64,000 nt of DNA from Plotosus lineatus. Taxonomy: Eukaryota > Chordata > Actinopteri > Siluriformes > Plotosidae. Below, in pieces: positions 10,006 through 20,604 of the stretch (position 1 is the stretch's first letter; each line of letters begins with the position of its first letter). The notes under the pieces were generated by a model. It had not been told where the DNA came from. It saw nothing but the letters and a program-made list of their open reading frames with translations, and did no database searches. The DNA is taken from contig CM045751.1 in the NCBI GenBank assembly GCA_024760905.1, positions 7,137,001 through 7,201,000 on the forward strand. Direction: 5' to 3'. Made by a program: the position numbers and the translations under genes.

Positions 10006-10640
10006 CATGTAAAAATATTACTGATATTTAATGACAACGAGATAAAGCAAGCTATAGTAGGTAAAGTACTCAAAAATTAACTTACCATTGGAAGCCAGGA
10101 AAAATACTGTCGAAAAGATGAAGGTTACAAAGCAGTAAACAAAATAATGAGAGCTGCATGCAGGGAAGGAAGATTATCCAGAGCTACAGAAGGGTTCAAT
10201 CAAACATAAGTGGGAAAAGAGCAAAGGTTAAAGAATAGAGTGTCGTCCTTAAAGCAACAAAACACTGAGATACAATTGCTTCACGTTTGTTGAATTGAAT
10301 TTAAATTTTAAGACAATAAATGAATTGAGACAAGGTAACCTTGGAGGGCTGAGGCACTACACTTACAACTAATACTAATTCTTATAGCATCTGTTAAATA
10401 TAATAAAGGAAATTCTCCCAAAACACCAATCAGTTGTCATCTATAGCCACCTGCTGGTCAACATCCGCAAATACTACTAAATCTCATTCAGTATAATTCC
10501 TGTTTCAGGCAGCCAGAATGACGTAGTTACCCTTTAAATACCATATTCAAATACAACCAATCATGTGCGTTTCCTTTTCACATTCTTACTTTTGTCTTCT
10601 ACTTTCTTATATTAAGTTGAGAAGAGATTCTATCCCAGGC
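10006..10640. other. Unassigned non-coding stretch
   Basis: AT-rich, with no recognised element. Confidence 0.55.
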
Positions 10641-10642
10641 CA

Positions 10643-10898
10643 GGGGGCAGTCGTGGCCTGGTGGTAAAAGGTGCTGGATGACTGATCCTAAGGATGGGGG
10701 TTCAAGTCCTACTCTCAGTAGGTTGTCACTGCCCCCCCTAGTGCTGCTAACTGGGTTATCAAAGGCCGGCCATGTCTCTCACTGTCTATGGTGTGAGGTT
10801 TATGTAAAAGAACCATTGCTGACATTCGACAAGAGTCGCTACATAGCCGTCAGCGTCTTTCTGCCCTGTGATAGCCTGGCCATCTAGGGTGTACTCTG
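10643..10898 (+). mobile_element. SINE-A2, 3' truncated
   Basis: Clear head (GGTGGTAAAAGGTGCTGGAT, B-box GGTTCAAGTCC) and body. The sequence stops within the tail after GGGTGTACTCTG. Confidence 0.85.
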
Positions 10899-10973
10899 AA
10901 AATCGAGTGAAAATATGACTAGGTTTGGTGTTCATGATATGTCTACACTTTTATATACTGTGTATATATAATA

Positions 10974-10974
10974 T

Positions 10975-11053
<79 letters not shown>
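10974..11053. repeat. (CA)n(TA)n microsatellite
   Basis: About 8 CA and over 30 TA units, directly abutting the left arm of the perfect palindrome. Confidence 0.96.
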
Positions 11054-11057
<4 letters not shown>

Positions 11058-11296
11058 CAAAAATAAAAGGACAGGACAAAGACTTTCTATTGAAACTCCA
11101 TTTATCACTACAGATCTGTTTCGAGGGGTGGTGAAACCATCCTCTCTCTTCAGGTGATTATAGAAGAATCATATAGAAGAATTCTTCTATAATCACCTGA
11201 AGAGAGAGGATGGTTTCACCACCCCTCGAAACAGATCTGTAGTGATAAATGGAGTTTCAATAGAAAGTCTTTGTCCTGTCCTTTTATTTTTGTTTA
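11054..11296. repeat. Perfect 116-bp inverted repeat, 11-bp spacer
   Basis: Arms 11054-11169 and 11181-11296 are exact reverse complements over 116 bp; the spacer is CATATAGAAGA. The arms contain GAAACAGATCTGTAGTGATA and TCCTTTTATTTTTGTTTA. No duplicated target site was seen. It could fold into a cruciform. The arms resemble neither the local MITEs nor the SINEs. Candidate explanations are a fold-back element, paired 3' ends of a retroelement, or an assembly or library fold-back artefact. Confidence 0.95.
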
Positions 11297-11389
11297 TTTG
11301 CTCTACCAAAAAGTATTGAGCACTCTCCTACGGAAGGATCTACTCAGAAAATCCTCTATATATATATATAGTATATGTATATACTGTAT

Positions 11390-11550
11390 GGATGGGGGTT
11401 CAAGCCCGACTGTCAACAGTTGTGACTGCTGTCCCCCAGTGAAGCTAACTGGCCGACTTGGTACTCTTGCCCTTGCCCAGAGTTGGCTGGGATGGGTGCC
11501 AGCCTCCCCGTGACCCTAATTAGGATTAAGTGGTTCCAGAAAAGGAACAG
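11390..11550 (+). mobile_element. SINE-A2 with internal deletion
   Basis: Starts at the B-box (GGGGGTTCAAGCCC), then jumps from AAGCTAACTGGCCGACT straight to GTACTCTTGCCC. It lacks the body between the GGCCGGCC and CTCTGCCC words. The copy at 12.42 kb has a very similar junction. Confidence 0.75.
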
Positions 11551-11731
11551 ATGAGATTCTAGCCATATGAATATAAACTGTATTGCTATATGAAGTCTAA
11601 ACAGAACGTTGCTCGGTACTGAATAGAAGATTGCAGTGGTTTACTTTTCTGATAGACTTTAGACAAATTATCCACTTTATTATTTCTCATCGGCACTCAT
11701 TGTAGCTTTGAAATGTGTGCAGGTGAAAAAA

Positions 11732-11846
11732 AGGCCCTGCGATGGCCTGGCGGGCTATCCAGGGTGTACTCTGCCCTTGCCCAGATGGGCGCTAGCCTCC
11801 CCGCGACCCTAATTAGGATTAAATGGCTCAGAAAATGAATGAATGA
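11732..11846 (+). mobile_element. SINE-A2 tail fragment
   Basis: CCTGCGATGGCCTGGCGGGC through ACCCTAATTAGGATTAAATG and (GAAT)n. Confidence 0.8.
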
Positions 11847-12138
11847 AGGTGAAAAAACAGGGAAAACACGAAGTGGTAGTTGAAGAGAAATAGAATAGAG
11901 GAGAAGTATGGAGACTAGAGACATTCGCAAACAAACCATAAATCAACAACAGAAAAAGGAATTTAACCCGATTCTGGACTTTACTCTTGTAGCGACTTTA
12001 AATTATATTGTGGTCCGTCAGATCCCATGAAAGAAAATGTGACTAATCTTGGATGGTGTTTACGATATATTTACACTTTTATATTTTTTTTTATTGGCAC
12101 AGGTAGCACCTTTTCTTTATCATAAGCATATATTGTAT

Positions 12139-12197
<59 letters not shown>
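12139..12197. repeat. (TA)n microsatellite
   Basis: About 28 TA units immediately 5' of a truncated SINE-A1. Confidence 0.96.
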
Positions 12198-12201
<4 letters not shown>

Positions 12202-12366
12202 CGTAAAGAGTAGGCTGCAAAGCCGTCAGCGTGTTTCTGTCCCTTTCTATAAAGGGTTGTAACAGGAAGGGCATCCGACGTAAAAACCTCTGCCAAATCA
12301 AACGTGCGAATCAGATGATTCGCTGTGGCGACTCCCGAGTAAAAGGGGAAAAGCCGAAAGACAGAC
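12198..12366 (+). mobile_element. SINE-A1 3' half (RTE-type tail)
   Basis: GTAAAGAGTAGGCTGCAAAG, GGAAGGGCATCCGACGTAAA and CAGATGATTCGCTGTGGCGA in order. The last word is shared with the 3' end of the RTE LINE at 53.39 kb. Confidence 0.85.
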
Positions 12367-12422
12367 ATATATGTATATAGATAGATAGATACACACATAT
12401 ACACAGTGTATACACACACATA

Positions 12423-12575
12423 AGGATGGGGGTTCAAACCCCACTGTCAACAGTTGTGACTGTTGTCCCCACAGTGCAGATAACTGGGTTACCAAAGGCT
12501 GGCCCAGTACTCTGTCCTCAACCAGAGTTGGCTGAGATGGGCATTCCCCGTGACCCTAGTTAGGATTTCTAAAAG
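12423..12575 (+). mobile_element. SINE-A2 with internal deletion
   Basis: B-box GGTTCAAACCCC at the start; the body is missing between CAAAGGCTGGCC and AGTACTCTGTCC, like the copy at 11.39 kb. Confidence 0.7.
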
Positions 12576-12579
12576 AGAT

Positions 12580-13175
12580 TAATTGCTATGCAAAAATGCA
12601 AATGAAATTCAGAGTCACAAGAGAAGACATCCTGGAATATACAAAAACAGTCAATAAAACTCACCAACCTATCAAAATGCACACAACTATTTGCCTGAGG
12701 ATCACATGATTGGCTGCTGAAGTGCTACATAAATAAATGTGATTGATTATAGTTTTTGTACATCATGTTCGGAAAGGTGATCGTCCTCCAACCAGTGGGC
12801 GTAATCGTCTATGTATTTTTGGAGGTGATTTCCGAAGCTTGCTATGGCTTAATGGGTCATGCTCGGCGTAACGGGGCCATCTCATGCTGAACCACAACCT
12901 CAAGGGGTTCAAGAGCTTGGGGTCAATGAATGTACTGTTGTGATTGAAGGTTGCCTCACAGAACAAAAACACAAAAGGTTAGGGGACCAGGCCACCAAAT
13001 GACACAAGATCACCTGAACCTGATCCAAAAACATTTCCCTCAACTCGTCCAGTTATCTTCATGTTGTGTGTGCCGTTTAGTTCTTCATGTTCAAGGTGGT
13101 CAAGTTGAGGTTGGGCCACCATCACACCTGAATACCGCCTTTCCTGCCTCATGAATTTTTATGTCTGCACATAAT
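12580..13175. other. Unassigned non-coding stretch
   Basis: Mixed base composition; nothing recognised. Confidence 0.5.
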
Positions 13176-13487
13176 AAAAAAGGTAAAGTCTGTTGGACTT
13201 TTACACCCGAGCCGAGTGGCTCATCAGGCCGGTGCTTATCTCCGGTTTCCGTTGCGTGAAGCTACCAGGAGTTCAACTCCTCCTGGATGGGACGCAAGTC
13301 CATTGCAGGTTACATTCCCAGTATATTTTTACTGGTACCCATTTATATTGCTGGGTGAACAGAGGCACACTTGTGGTTGAGACCTTGCCCAGGGGTCTTA
13401 GCACAGGGGAGGGTCTAACTGGGATTTGAACACACAACCTCCTGATCATGAGTGCAGCACCCTAACCACTACACCACCGGCTCGAAA
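13176..13487 (-). mobile_element. SINE-C, tRNA-derived
   Basis: Reverse complement shows A-box-like GGTGTAGTGGTTAGG and B-box GTTCAAATCCC, then TGTTCACCCAGCAATATAAA and AGCTTCACGCAACGGAAACC. The flanks TGCACATAAT (13166-13175 and 13488-13497) form a perfect 10-bp target duplication. Confidence 0.85.
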
Positions 13488-13497
13488 TGCACATAAT

Positions 13498-14135
13498 CAC
13501 GATGAATAAAAACTGGATTGAAGAAAGCTTCACGTGTTCAAATGATAATGTGATTATCTTTATCTTTTTGAACAACCTTTAAAATGTGGAAGATTTTCTT
13601 GTTTGGATGGAGGTCACCCTGTACAGGAAACACATGAGACATAAAGCTTTCTAAGAAAAATCAGTGTTTATTCTCAGGAAGATTTTCGTACATCGTTGTT
13701 AATCTACAGACTGATCGAAGGATTGCCTTTGACCTTTCTCCCATAAAGAACCACATAAACAATCATCCATTATTGTTGTACTTAAGCGCAGGTAAAGATG
13801 CACCGACCCACATCTCCTCGCGTTCCTCTTGTAAAGAACGAGCCTGAATGTATCAGACGGGCACTTTTCATCTTGTTTCTGTGACTCTGGTACATCGCGG
13901 ATCCTTTTTTTATTCTTGATAATAAGATGGATTATTTTGTCCTCTGTCCTTCTCGTCCTTCAGGTACTTCAGGTTGAAGTACACGAGCCAATCACAAATG
14001 TGACTTTGACAGAAGTCGGATTTGAAAGCATGACTAACTCAAATACAGTACAATTTTTTTTGTCTTTTTAAATTTTTATTTTATTTTGCTCTTGATGCTA
14101 ACAGAGCTAGCAAGCAATAAAACAACTTACGGTAT
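13498..14135. other. Unassigned non-coding stretch
   Basis: No repeat or exon recognised. Confidence 0.55.
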
Positions 14136-14150
14136 AGCACAGGCGGTTCA

Positions 14151-14494
14151 GTTCGGTTCATTTTCTGTAACCGCTTAATCCTAATTAGGGTCACATGGAG
14201 ACTGGCGCCCATCCCAGCCGACTCTGGGCGAGGGCAGAGTACACCCTGGACAGCTCACCAGGCCATCGCAGGGTGGAAACACGCTGACAGCTCTGCAGCT
14301 ACTCTTGTTGAAAATCAGCAATGATTCTTTTACATGAACATCTCACCATAGATAGTGAGAGACACGGCCAGCCGTTGGTAACACAGGTAGCAGCACTGGG
14401 GTGGGGTGGGGTGGGGTGGGGGGGGCAGTGACAACCTGTGGTGAGTGGGGCTTGAGGATCAGTGACCAAGCATCTATACCACTCGGCTACCACT
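14151..14494 (-). mobile_element. SINE-A2 inserted at the head of SINE-B
   Basis: A complete minus-strand SINE-A2 flanked by AGCACAGGCGGTTCA (14136-14150) and AGCACAGGTGGTTCA (14495-14509), a 15-bp duplication with one mismatch. The duplicated bases are the first bases of the tRNA head of the next SINE. The body holds a (GGGGT)n expansion. Confidence 0.87.
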
Positions 14495-14496
14495 AG

Positions 14497-14822
14497 CACA
14501 GGTGGTTCATTGGTTAAGGCTCTGGGTTACCGCTACTGAAGGTTGAGGGTTCAAGCCCCAGTACCACCAGCCACTGTGAGGCACTCGGGTGAGTCTTTTA
14601 ACCCTCAATTCCTGAGTCATATTTAAAAAAATCAAACAGATAAATGTATTTTACTTTGGGTCAGGGTGTCTGTCAAAAGCTGTAAGTGTACATTCTGGAT
14701 GGTGGCCTTAAGCTGCCACCATTTGGCACCTGAGCAAGGCCCTTCTCCCTCGACTGCTCAGCAGTATAAAAAATATATAATACATGTACTTTCCTCTGGA
14801 TAATGCTCTCTGCTGAATGTTA
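14497..14822 (+). mobile_element. SINE-B, tRNA-derived
   Basis: A-box-like GGTTCATTGGTTAAGGCTC, B-box GGTTCAAGCCCC, the body word GAGCAAGGCCCTTCTCCCTC and the 3' word GGATAATGCTCTCTGCTGAA, a layout common in fish tRNA SINEs. Confidence 0.75.
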
Positions 14823-14968
14823 TTGGTATTCTGACAATGAGTGTTGTACTGCAACAAAATCCGCCAGATATAATCACAATGCAATGGTTTTATTACAACA
14901 AAGATATGCAGCATCACCTTTTTATGTTTGTGTCCAAAATTACAAAGAAATATGGACCCACAGAAAGT

Positions 14969-15612
14969 GGCAGTGGTGGTCTGGTGGTAAAACGTGCTGG
15001 ATCACTGATCCTAAGGTTGGGACGAGGCAGCACAAGTAGTGCAGTGGTTAGCACGTCCGCTTCAAAGCAAGAAGGCCTGGGTTCGATTCCAGGCCTGGAT
15101 GATTTTGTGTGGAGTTTGCATGTTCTTCCCATGCTTACATGGGATTTCCTCCCACAGTCCAAAAAAACCCCAACCATGCACAGTTGGATAATTGGCTGTT
15201 CCAAATTGCCTGTAGGTGTGAGTGAGTCCGTATGTGGCCTGTCGAACCATCGGGTAGATCACTGTGATCACAGCCACGACAATCCCTGTATGAGCATCAT
15301 TCAAGCTTCAGGGATCAACGTCCATTCCTTGTGATTGGATATAGATGTAGAGAGAGAAGGTTGGGGGTTCAAGCCCCACTCTCCACAATGTTGTCACTCT
15401 GTCACTGGCCCCCTCCCTGGTGCAGTGAACTGGGTTATCAAATGTCGGCCTTTCCTCTCACTGCCAATGGTGAGAGGTTCATGTAACAGAACCATTGCAT
15501 AGCCATCAGCGTGTTTCTCCCTCACTAAGAGGTTGTGTCAGAATGACTTCCATGAGGATGGAAGCAGATGATTCGCTGTGGCGACCCCTGAAGGGAGCCG
15601 CCGAAAGGAAAT
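14969..15612 (+). mobile_element. SINE-A1 split by a V-SINE
   Basis: Head at 14969-15021; the rest of head, body and RTE-type tail (GATGATTCGCTGTGGCGACC) at 15357-15612. The gap is filled by a V-SINE. Confidence 0.85.
15022..15356 (+). mobile_element. V-SINE inserted in SINE-A1
   Basis: tRNA head (GTGCAGTGGTTAGCACGTCC, B-box GGTTCGATTCC) and the conserved core. Flanked by AAGGTTGGG on both sides (15013-15021 and 15357-15365), a 9-bp target duplication. Confidence 0.85.
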
Positions 15613-15965
15613 CTCATGGAGCCAGAGAATCTTTACACTTTCATTTCAACTCTGTCACGTTCAGGCTCTTCAATAATGAATTACACATGATTCAGGAACC
15701 CATCTTGAACTTGAACAAAGAAGCAAACTGTAGAACAGACCAACAAACTAAACGACATGTTTCGGGTCTCTGTTTTTGATATGGATCATGTTACAGCAGA
15801 AAATCAGGGATGATTAATTTTGTTGAAATTTTTCATTATTTCATTTTCTTATAAACTCACTCCAACACTCAGTGCTTTATTAGTACGTACCATGAGTCGA
15901 CTGTTCTGTTGTGCCTTCGATGAACACTAGGTGGTGCAAAACGGTCAGTTTTTGTATCATTCTGA
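15613..15965. other. Unassigned non-coding stretch
   Basis: No recognised element. Confidence 0.5.
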
Positions 15966-15969
15966 ATAA

Positions 15970-16192
15970 TCCGTCCCCCAGTGCAGCTAACTGGGTCTTA
16001 CTGTCTGTGGACAGAGGAGTAAAAGAACCATTGCAGACTTTTGTCAAGAGCAGCCGCATAGCCGTCAGCGCGTTTCTATCCTGCGATGGCCCGGAGAGAT
16101 GTCCAGGGTGCACTCTGCCCTCGCCCAGATGGGTGCCAGCCTCCCAGTGACCATAATTAAGATTGAGCGGTTCAGAAAATGGGTGAATGATT
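15970..16192 (+). mobile_element. SINE-A2, 5' truncated
   Basis: Starts at CCCCCAGTGCAGCTAACTGG and continues to GATTGAGCGGTTCAG and GAATG. Confidence 0.8.
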
Positions 16193-16472
16193 GATAAATA
16201 ATCAGTGAACAGTTCTATAAGTCATATGATTATTTTGGAGAGAAACTGGCAGTGTCTGTCCCCAAACTTGACAGGATCATCTGTTCTACTCCTTCAGACA
16301 TCTCACCTTTCCATAATTCAAGCAACTGTGATATTGCAAAAATAATAAAATAATATTTCAGAATATAAAGCAAATGATTTGGTGGGCACTGACAGAAGCC
16401 ACGCCTCCTATATTATTATACAATTTTATGACAACAATATTATTTTGCAATTTAACATGATCTGGATGGCCA

Positions 16473-17140
16473 CAAGGCGGCATGACATTGTAGTGGTTAG
16501 CGCATCCACCTCACAGCAAGAAAAGTCCTGGGTTCGAGTCTATGTGCTTGCATTGTTCAGTTCAGTTGATTTTCTGTAATCGCTTAATCCTAATTAGGGT
16601 CATGTGGAGGCTGGTGCCCATCCCAGCCAACTCCGGGCAAGGGCAGGGGACATCCTGGACAGTTCGCCAGGCCATCAAAGAGCGGAAGCACGCTGACGGC
16701 TTTGCAGCTACTCTTGTCGAAAGTCATCAATGGTTCTTTTATATGAACCTCACGTCATAGACAGTGAGAGACATGGCGGGACGGTCTTTGATAACCCAGT
16801 TACCTGCACTGGGGGGGGGGACAGTGACAATCTGTGGTGAGTGGGACTTGAACCCCCAACATTAGGATCAGTGATCCAGCACCCTTTACCATTAGGCCAC
16901 CACTGCCCTTGCTTGCATTGTTTTCTTTCTAATTCTCTGGTTTCCTCTTGAGATACAAAAATATATACAGGAAGCTAATTGGCTGTTCAAAATGTCCCCT
17001 GGGTGCAAATGGCAGTGTGAATGGTTTTGTGTGTGTTGATCCTGGTGAGCTTGTGAAGTGTGAAGGGTGACCCTGCCTTTGCCCCGTGTCGGCTGACATA
17101 GGCTCCGGCCTCCCTGCAACTTCAATAAGAGTAAGCAGTC
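16473..17140 (+). mobile_element. V-SINE split by SINE-A2
   Basis: Head and B-box (GGGTTCGAGTC) lie left of the insert; core and tail (CTCTGGTTTCCTC, GCTGACATAGGCTCCGGCCT) lie right of it. Confidence 0.82.
16558..16909 (-). mobile_element. SINE-A2 with perfect 13-bp duplication
   Basis: A complete minus-strand SINE-A2. TGCTTGCATTGTT flanks it at 16545-16557 and 16910-16922 without mismatch. Its 3' tail is (CTGAA)n-like. Confidence 0.92.
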
Positions 17141-17144
17141 CTGC

Positions 17145-17965
17145 ACATAAGTCTTGTCTTCGTATCGGTTTTCAAATCTGTGTGTGAGTGTATGTGTGTG
17201 TAAAGTTCACCCTTATGTTTGGCACTGATTCTAAATGCTTGGCTCCGGGCCACTCCAAATGGCTCGGTTTGTCACACGACACTTGTCTCCTCTTTGAGAC
17301 CGTGGCTGAGGGAGAAACATAATGGCAGTTCAATTACCTGCTTTATTACCACATGATCTGCCCATACTGCCTGCACGCATTTTGATTTGTCCCACCTTGC
17401 ACACACACACTGGCAGTGCTCTGTACAGCCTTGGCAAAGAACTGCTGGCTCGTCCGGGTCCATGTGAACCTGCTCGGTTTGTGTGGGAAGGAAGCAGGTG
17501 ACACCTATTCATTAACCATTAGCGCTGGGCGTCGGTGCCAGGCCAGCTGTCCTCCGTGTGCTCCTTCACCCAATTTACTCATATCTCTCTAAGGAAGGAG
17601 TCTTTGGTTGAGGACAAACGAGACGAATGAATTTGCTGCCTAAAAAAGCGAGCAGATGTGAGCGATGGATAATGGATGTCCAGCAAGCTCACAATTTTCA
17701 AACCGAATGTCACAAACACCATCAAAGTCATAACCTGTCTCTGTGTCAACAGGCTGAAGTCAAAACTTATTATTCGCCATTCGTGCTGGAAATTGTCAAC
17801 AGTTGCGTAAAACCAGAGCAGGCAACACCCAGCACATTGTGAGTGTGGTTCTATTGTTCTGTCTGCCCATCTGTTGTGCTGTTCAGTACCTCATCTGGTG
17901 GTGATGTTCAGATCTGCGAGCAATAATACACCGTTACTTATTTAAATAACAGATAATTCACACAA
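17145..17965. other. Repeat-poor stretch
   Basis: Balanced composition and no repeat family recognised. It could hold conserved non-coding sequence, but nothing specific is visible. Confidence 0.45.
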
Positions 17966-18652
17966 TGGGGTGGCGCATGGGTTCGCAATAGGCTAACTGG
18001 ACATTCCAATTTGCCCACAGGTGTGGATCGAAGTATGAAAGGAAAAGTGTACAAGACGGTGTTGAGGCCAGTGATGTTGTATGGTTTAGAAACAGCGGCC
18101 CTGGGGGAAAGACAGGAGGCAGAGCTGGATGTAGCAGAGATGAAAATGTTGAGGTTCTCTTTGGGAGTAACGAGGATGGATAAGATCAGGAATGAGCACA
18201 TCAGAGGGACAGCACATGTAAGACGTTTTGGAGACAAAGTCAGAGAGGCTAGATTGAGATGGTTTGGACATGTTCAGAGGAGGGATAGTGAGTATATTGG
18301 TAGTAGGATGCTGAGGATGGAACTACCAGGCAGAAGGCCTAGAGGAAGACCAAAGAGACGATTCATGGACGTGGTGAAGGAGGACATGAAGGCAGTCAGT
18401 GTGAGAGAAGAAAATGCAGAGGATAGGGTGAGATGGAGGCAGATGATTCGCTGTGGCGACCCCTGAAGGGAACAGGCGAAAGGAAAAGAAGAAGAAGAAG
18501 TGTGGATCGAAGTGTGAATAGTTGTGTGTGTCAGCTGTGCAATGGTCTGCCGAGCTGTTCTTTGTGTACCTTCGCCTTCATCCGGTGTCAACTGCGATAG
18601 GCTCCAACCCAAGTAGGATTAGGCGGTTTGGCAAATGAGTGAGTGAATGATA
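17966..18652 (+). mobile_element. V-SINE 3' part split by RTE
   Basis: AGGCTAACTGGACATTCC and AGGTGTGGATCGAAGT precede the insert; GTGTGAATAGTTGTGTGTG, GATAGGCTCCAACCC and GAGTGAATG follow it. Confidence 0.8.
18035..18499 (+). mobile_element. 5'-truncated RTE LINE insertion
   Basis: 465 bp with a perfect 14-bp target duplication, GTGTGGATCGAAGT (18021-18034 and 18500-18513), ending in (GAA)n. The open frame is the C-terminal part of an RTE-clade reverse transcriptase protein, including LRPVMLYGLETAALGERQEA and LRWFGHVQRRD, followed by RPRGRPKRRFMD. The frame is intact to its stop within the CTGAAGGG tail, so this copy is younger and cleaner than the one at 51.5 kb. Confidence 0.92.
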
Positions 18653-18654
18653 AA

Positions 18655-19730
18655 TCCATCGAGGCGGAATAAACACCTAAAAGTAATTCCACAGGTGTTA
18701 AAGTTTGAAAGGTGCTATGCTACAGCAGGGTTTTTTCTGATTTATGGATATTTCATTAAGATCGAACTGATAACAGGCGATGGCTATTACGCCATAAAAT
18801 AATAACAGTCGACTAGGTTAAGATCGTGATCATGTGACACCCGGTTTACCTGCGAGTGGGGGTGGGTGGTTAGAGCTTTTAAAAATATTTACAGCGTGGA
18901 TTTCAGTGTACCTGCTCACAAATATACATCTGTGTATTATTGATAATAAATTTAATGACCTAGGTGTAACGAAAGATTTTTAAATGTGTTCGGAAAAGGT
19001 ATTTGTTTTTTTTCCCCTTCTTTCCTCGGGTTGGTTGTCTTTAGGGTCTTTAGACGTAAAACAAATAAAGCTGATTGATTTTGCAGGTGCTGTTGCTGCA
19101 CAACCAGCCAGGTATTTACAGAAAGGGCAGTAAAAGTGTGCTATGTTTAACCAGCCTGATTTGTACAGACAACTGTGTGTGTGTGTGTGTGTGTGTGAGT
19201 GTGTGAATAAGAAGCAGATGCTATGGCTAGGTAGAGCTCGCAGACAAGAGGCCTTTTAGTCTTTCCGGATATGTGATGTACTCATAAATGAGTGTCCAGC
19301 TGACCGGAGTACAGTAAAAGTCATTCTCGGCACTGTTTTCTTGGACATCCGGTTATCTGAAATTTTTAAAGCTGTTGGTGATACACAATTATGTCTTCAT
19401 TGATGTCTTTATGGACATGCTGGCTCTCTGAGGTCTAAATCTCACCTAGCCCGGATGACTTCATGGTCAACGATGAAGGTTGATTTAATTTTTAGCTTTC
19501 CAAGGGTTAACCGACAGTATACAGTAAGTATTCCGCTAATTTCTATCAGGATATGTGAGGACTGGTGAGCTCCCTTGTTTTCCTGAAGAGTGTGATTTCC
19601 ATCCATCGAAAGTTTGTTCATATTGTAATGTGCTATGGTTTAAGCACAGAATAAGTACAGCCATGCAACTGTGAAGGCATCTGTGAGGCATACATGGTCT
19701 ACTGGACGATACCGTAGATCTGTACATAGA
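18655..19730. other. Unassigned non-coding stretch
   Basis: Includes a short (GT)n tract at 19172-19197. No other element recognised. Confidence 0.5.
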
Positions 19731-19796
19731 ACATGGAGTCTGATTAGCCTCGTATTCTTCCGCGTGTATTCCTTCACACTCCGAAAATGCCTTGTG

Positions 19797-20604
19797 CAGT
19801 GCTTCTCAATTATTTTCTGTGACGCCCCCTGTAGGAAGAAAAAAAACATCTCCTCCCCACAATGATTCCCATAGGAAATAACAGAAAACCAATTAATCCG
19901 TTCCACCCCCCCAAACTCATATATAACCTGACACCAACATGTATATTTGACCTAATATATTAAAGATAAACATGTAAAAACAAGAAATATTTCCTAACAA
20001 TAATAATTAATAATAAATAATAATAAAACAATAAGTGAACTCACCCTTCCTAGGGCGAAGAAGTCATGTGGGCAGGTGAGGAGGAGGAGGAGAATTTTGT
20101 GCATGTGCACGCTACAAATGCCAGTGGAAAGTGTAATTCTGCATCGTCTACAGTAGGTGGCAGTGGCGACGCCATAGGGAACACAGTGAGACCGCTACTG
20201 CCACCTACTGTAGAGGAGGCAAAATTACACTTAATTGTCGTGTACACTGTCAATTGTACACTTAATTGCACCCCACCATTGGAGAAGTACTGGGGGGAGT
20301 GTCCCACTCTCCACAAAGTTGTCACTGTCCCCCCCAGTGCGGCTAACTGGGTTATCAAAGGCGGGCCATGTCTCTCACTGTCTATGGTGAGAGGTTGATG
20401 TAAAAGAACCATTGCTGACTTTCGTAAAGAGTAGCTGCAAAGTCGTCAGCATGTTTCTGTCCCTTGCTAAAAGGGTTGTGTCAGGAAGGGCATCCGACGT
20501 AAAGACCTCTGCCAAATCAAATGTGCGAATCAGATGATTCGCTGTGGCGACTCCCGAGTAAAAGGGAAAAAGCCGAAAGGAAGACAGACATTGGAGAAGT
20601 ACTG
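19797..20604 (-). mobile_element. hAT MITE carrying a SINE-A1
   Basis: Ends CAGTGCTTCTCAATT and, in reverse complement, CAGTACTTCTCCAAT. The flanking 8-mers GCCTTGTG (19789-19796) and GTCTTGTG (20605-20612) match 7 of 8. The duplication is the reverse complement of that at copy 1, so both sit in the same outer sequence. Confidence 0.8.
20294..20589 (+). mobile_element. 5'-truncated SINE-A1 inside hAT
   Basis: Starts just after the tRNA part and ends with the RTE-type tail. Perfect 16-bp duplication ATTGGAGAAGTACTGG (20278-20293 and 20590-20605). The 5' truncation is what LINE-driven target-primed reverse transcription produces. Confidence 0.92.

Larger units (their letters stand above)
10908..11550 (+). 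repeat. Local duplication, unit 1
   Basis: It begins with a roughly 48-bp block ending CTACACTTTTATAT. It then has a TA-rich tract and an internally deleted SINE-A2 that starts at its B-box. The same order recurs at 12033-12575, so the two are probably diverged copies of one segment. Unit 1 additionally holds the large inverted repeat. Confidence 0.5.
12033..12575 (+). repeat. Local duplication, unit 2
   Basis: Diverged counterpart of 10908-11550: an initial block ending TTTACACTTTTATAT, a TA tract and a B-box-start deleted SINE-A2. A SINE-A1 3' end sits between them here instead of the palindrome. Confidence 0.5.
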
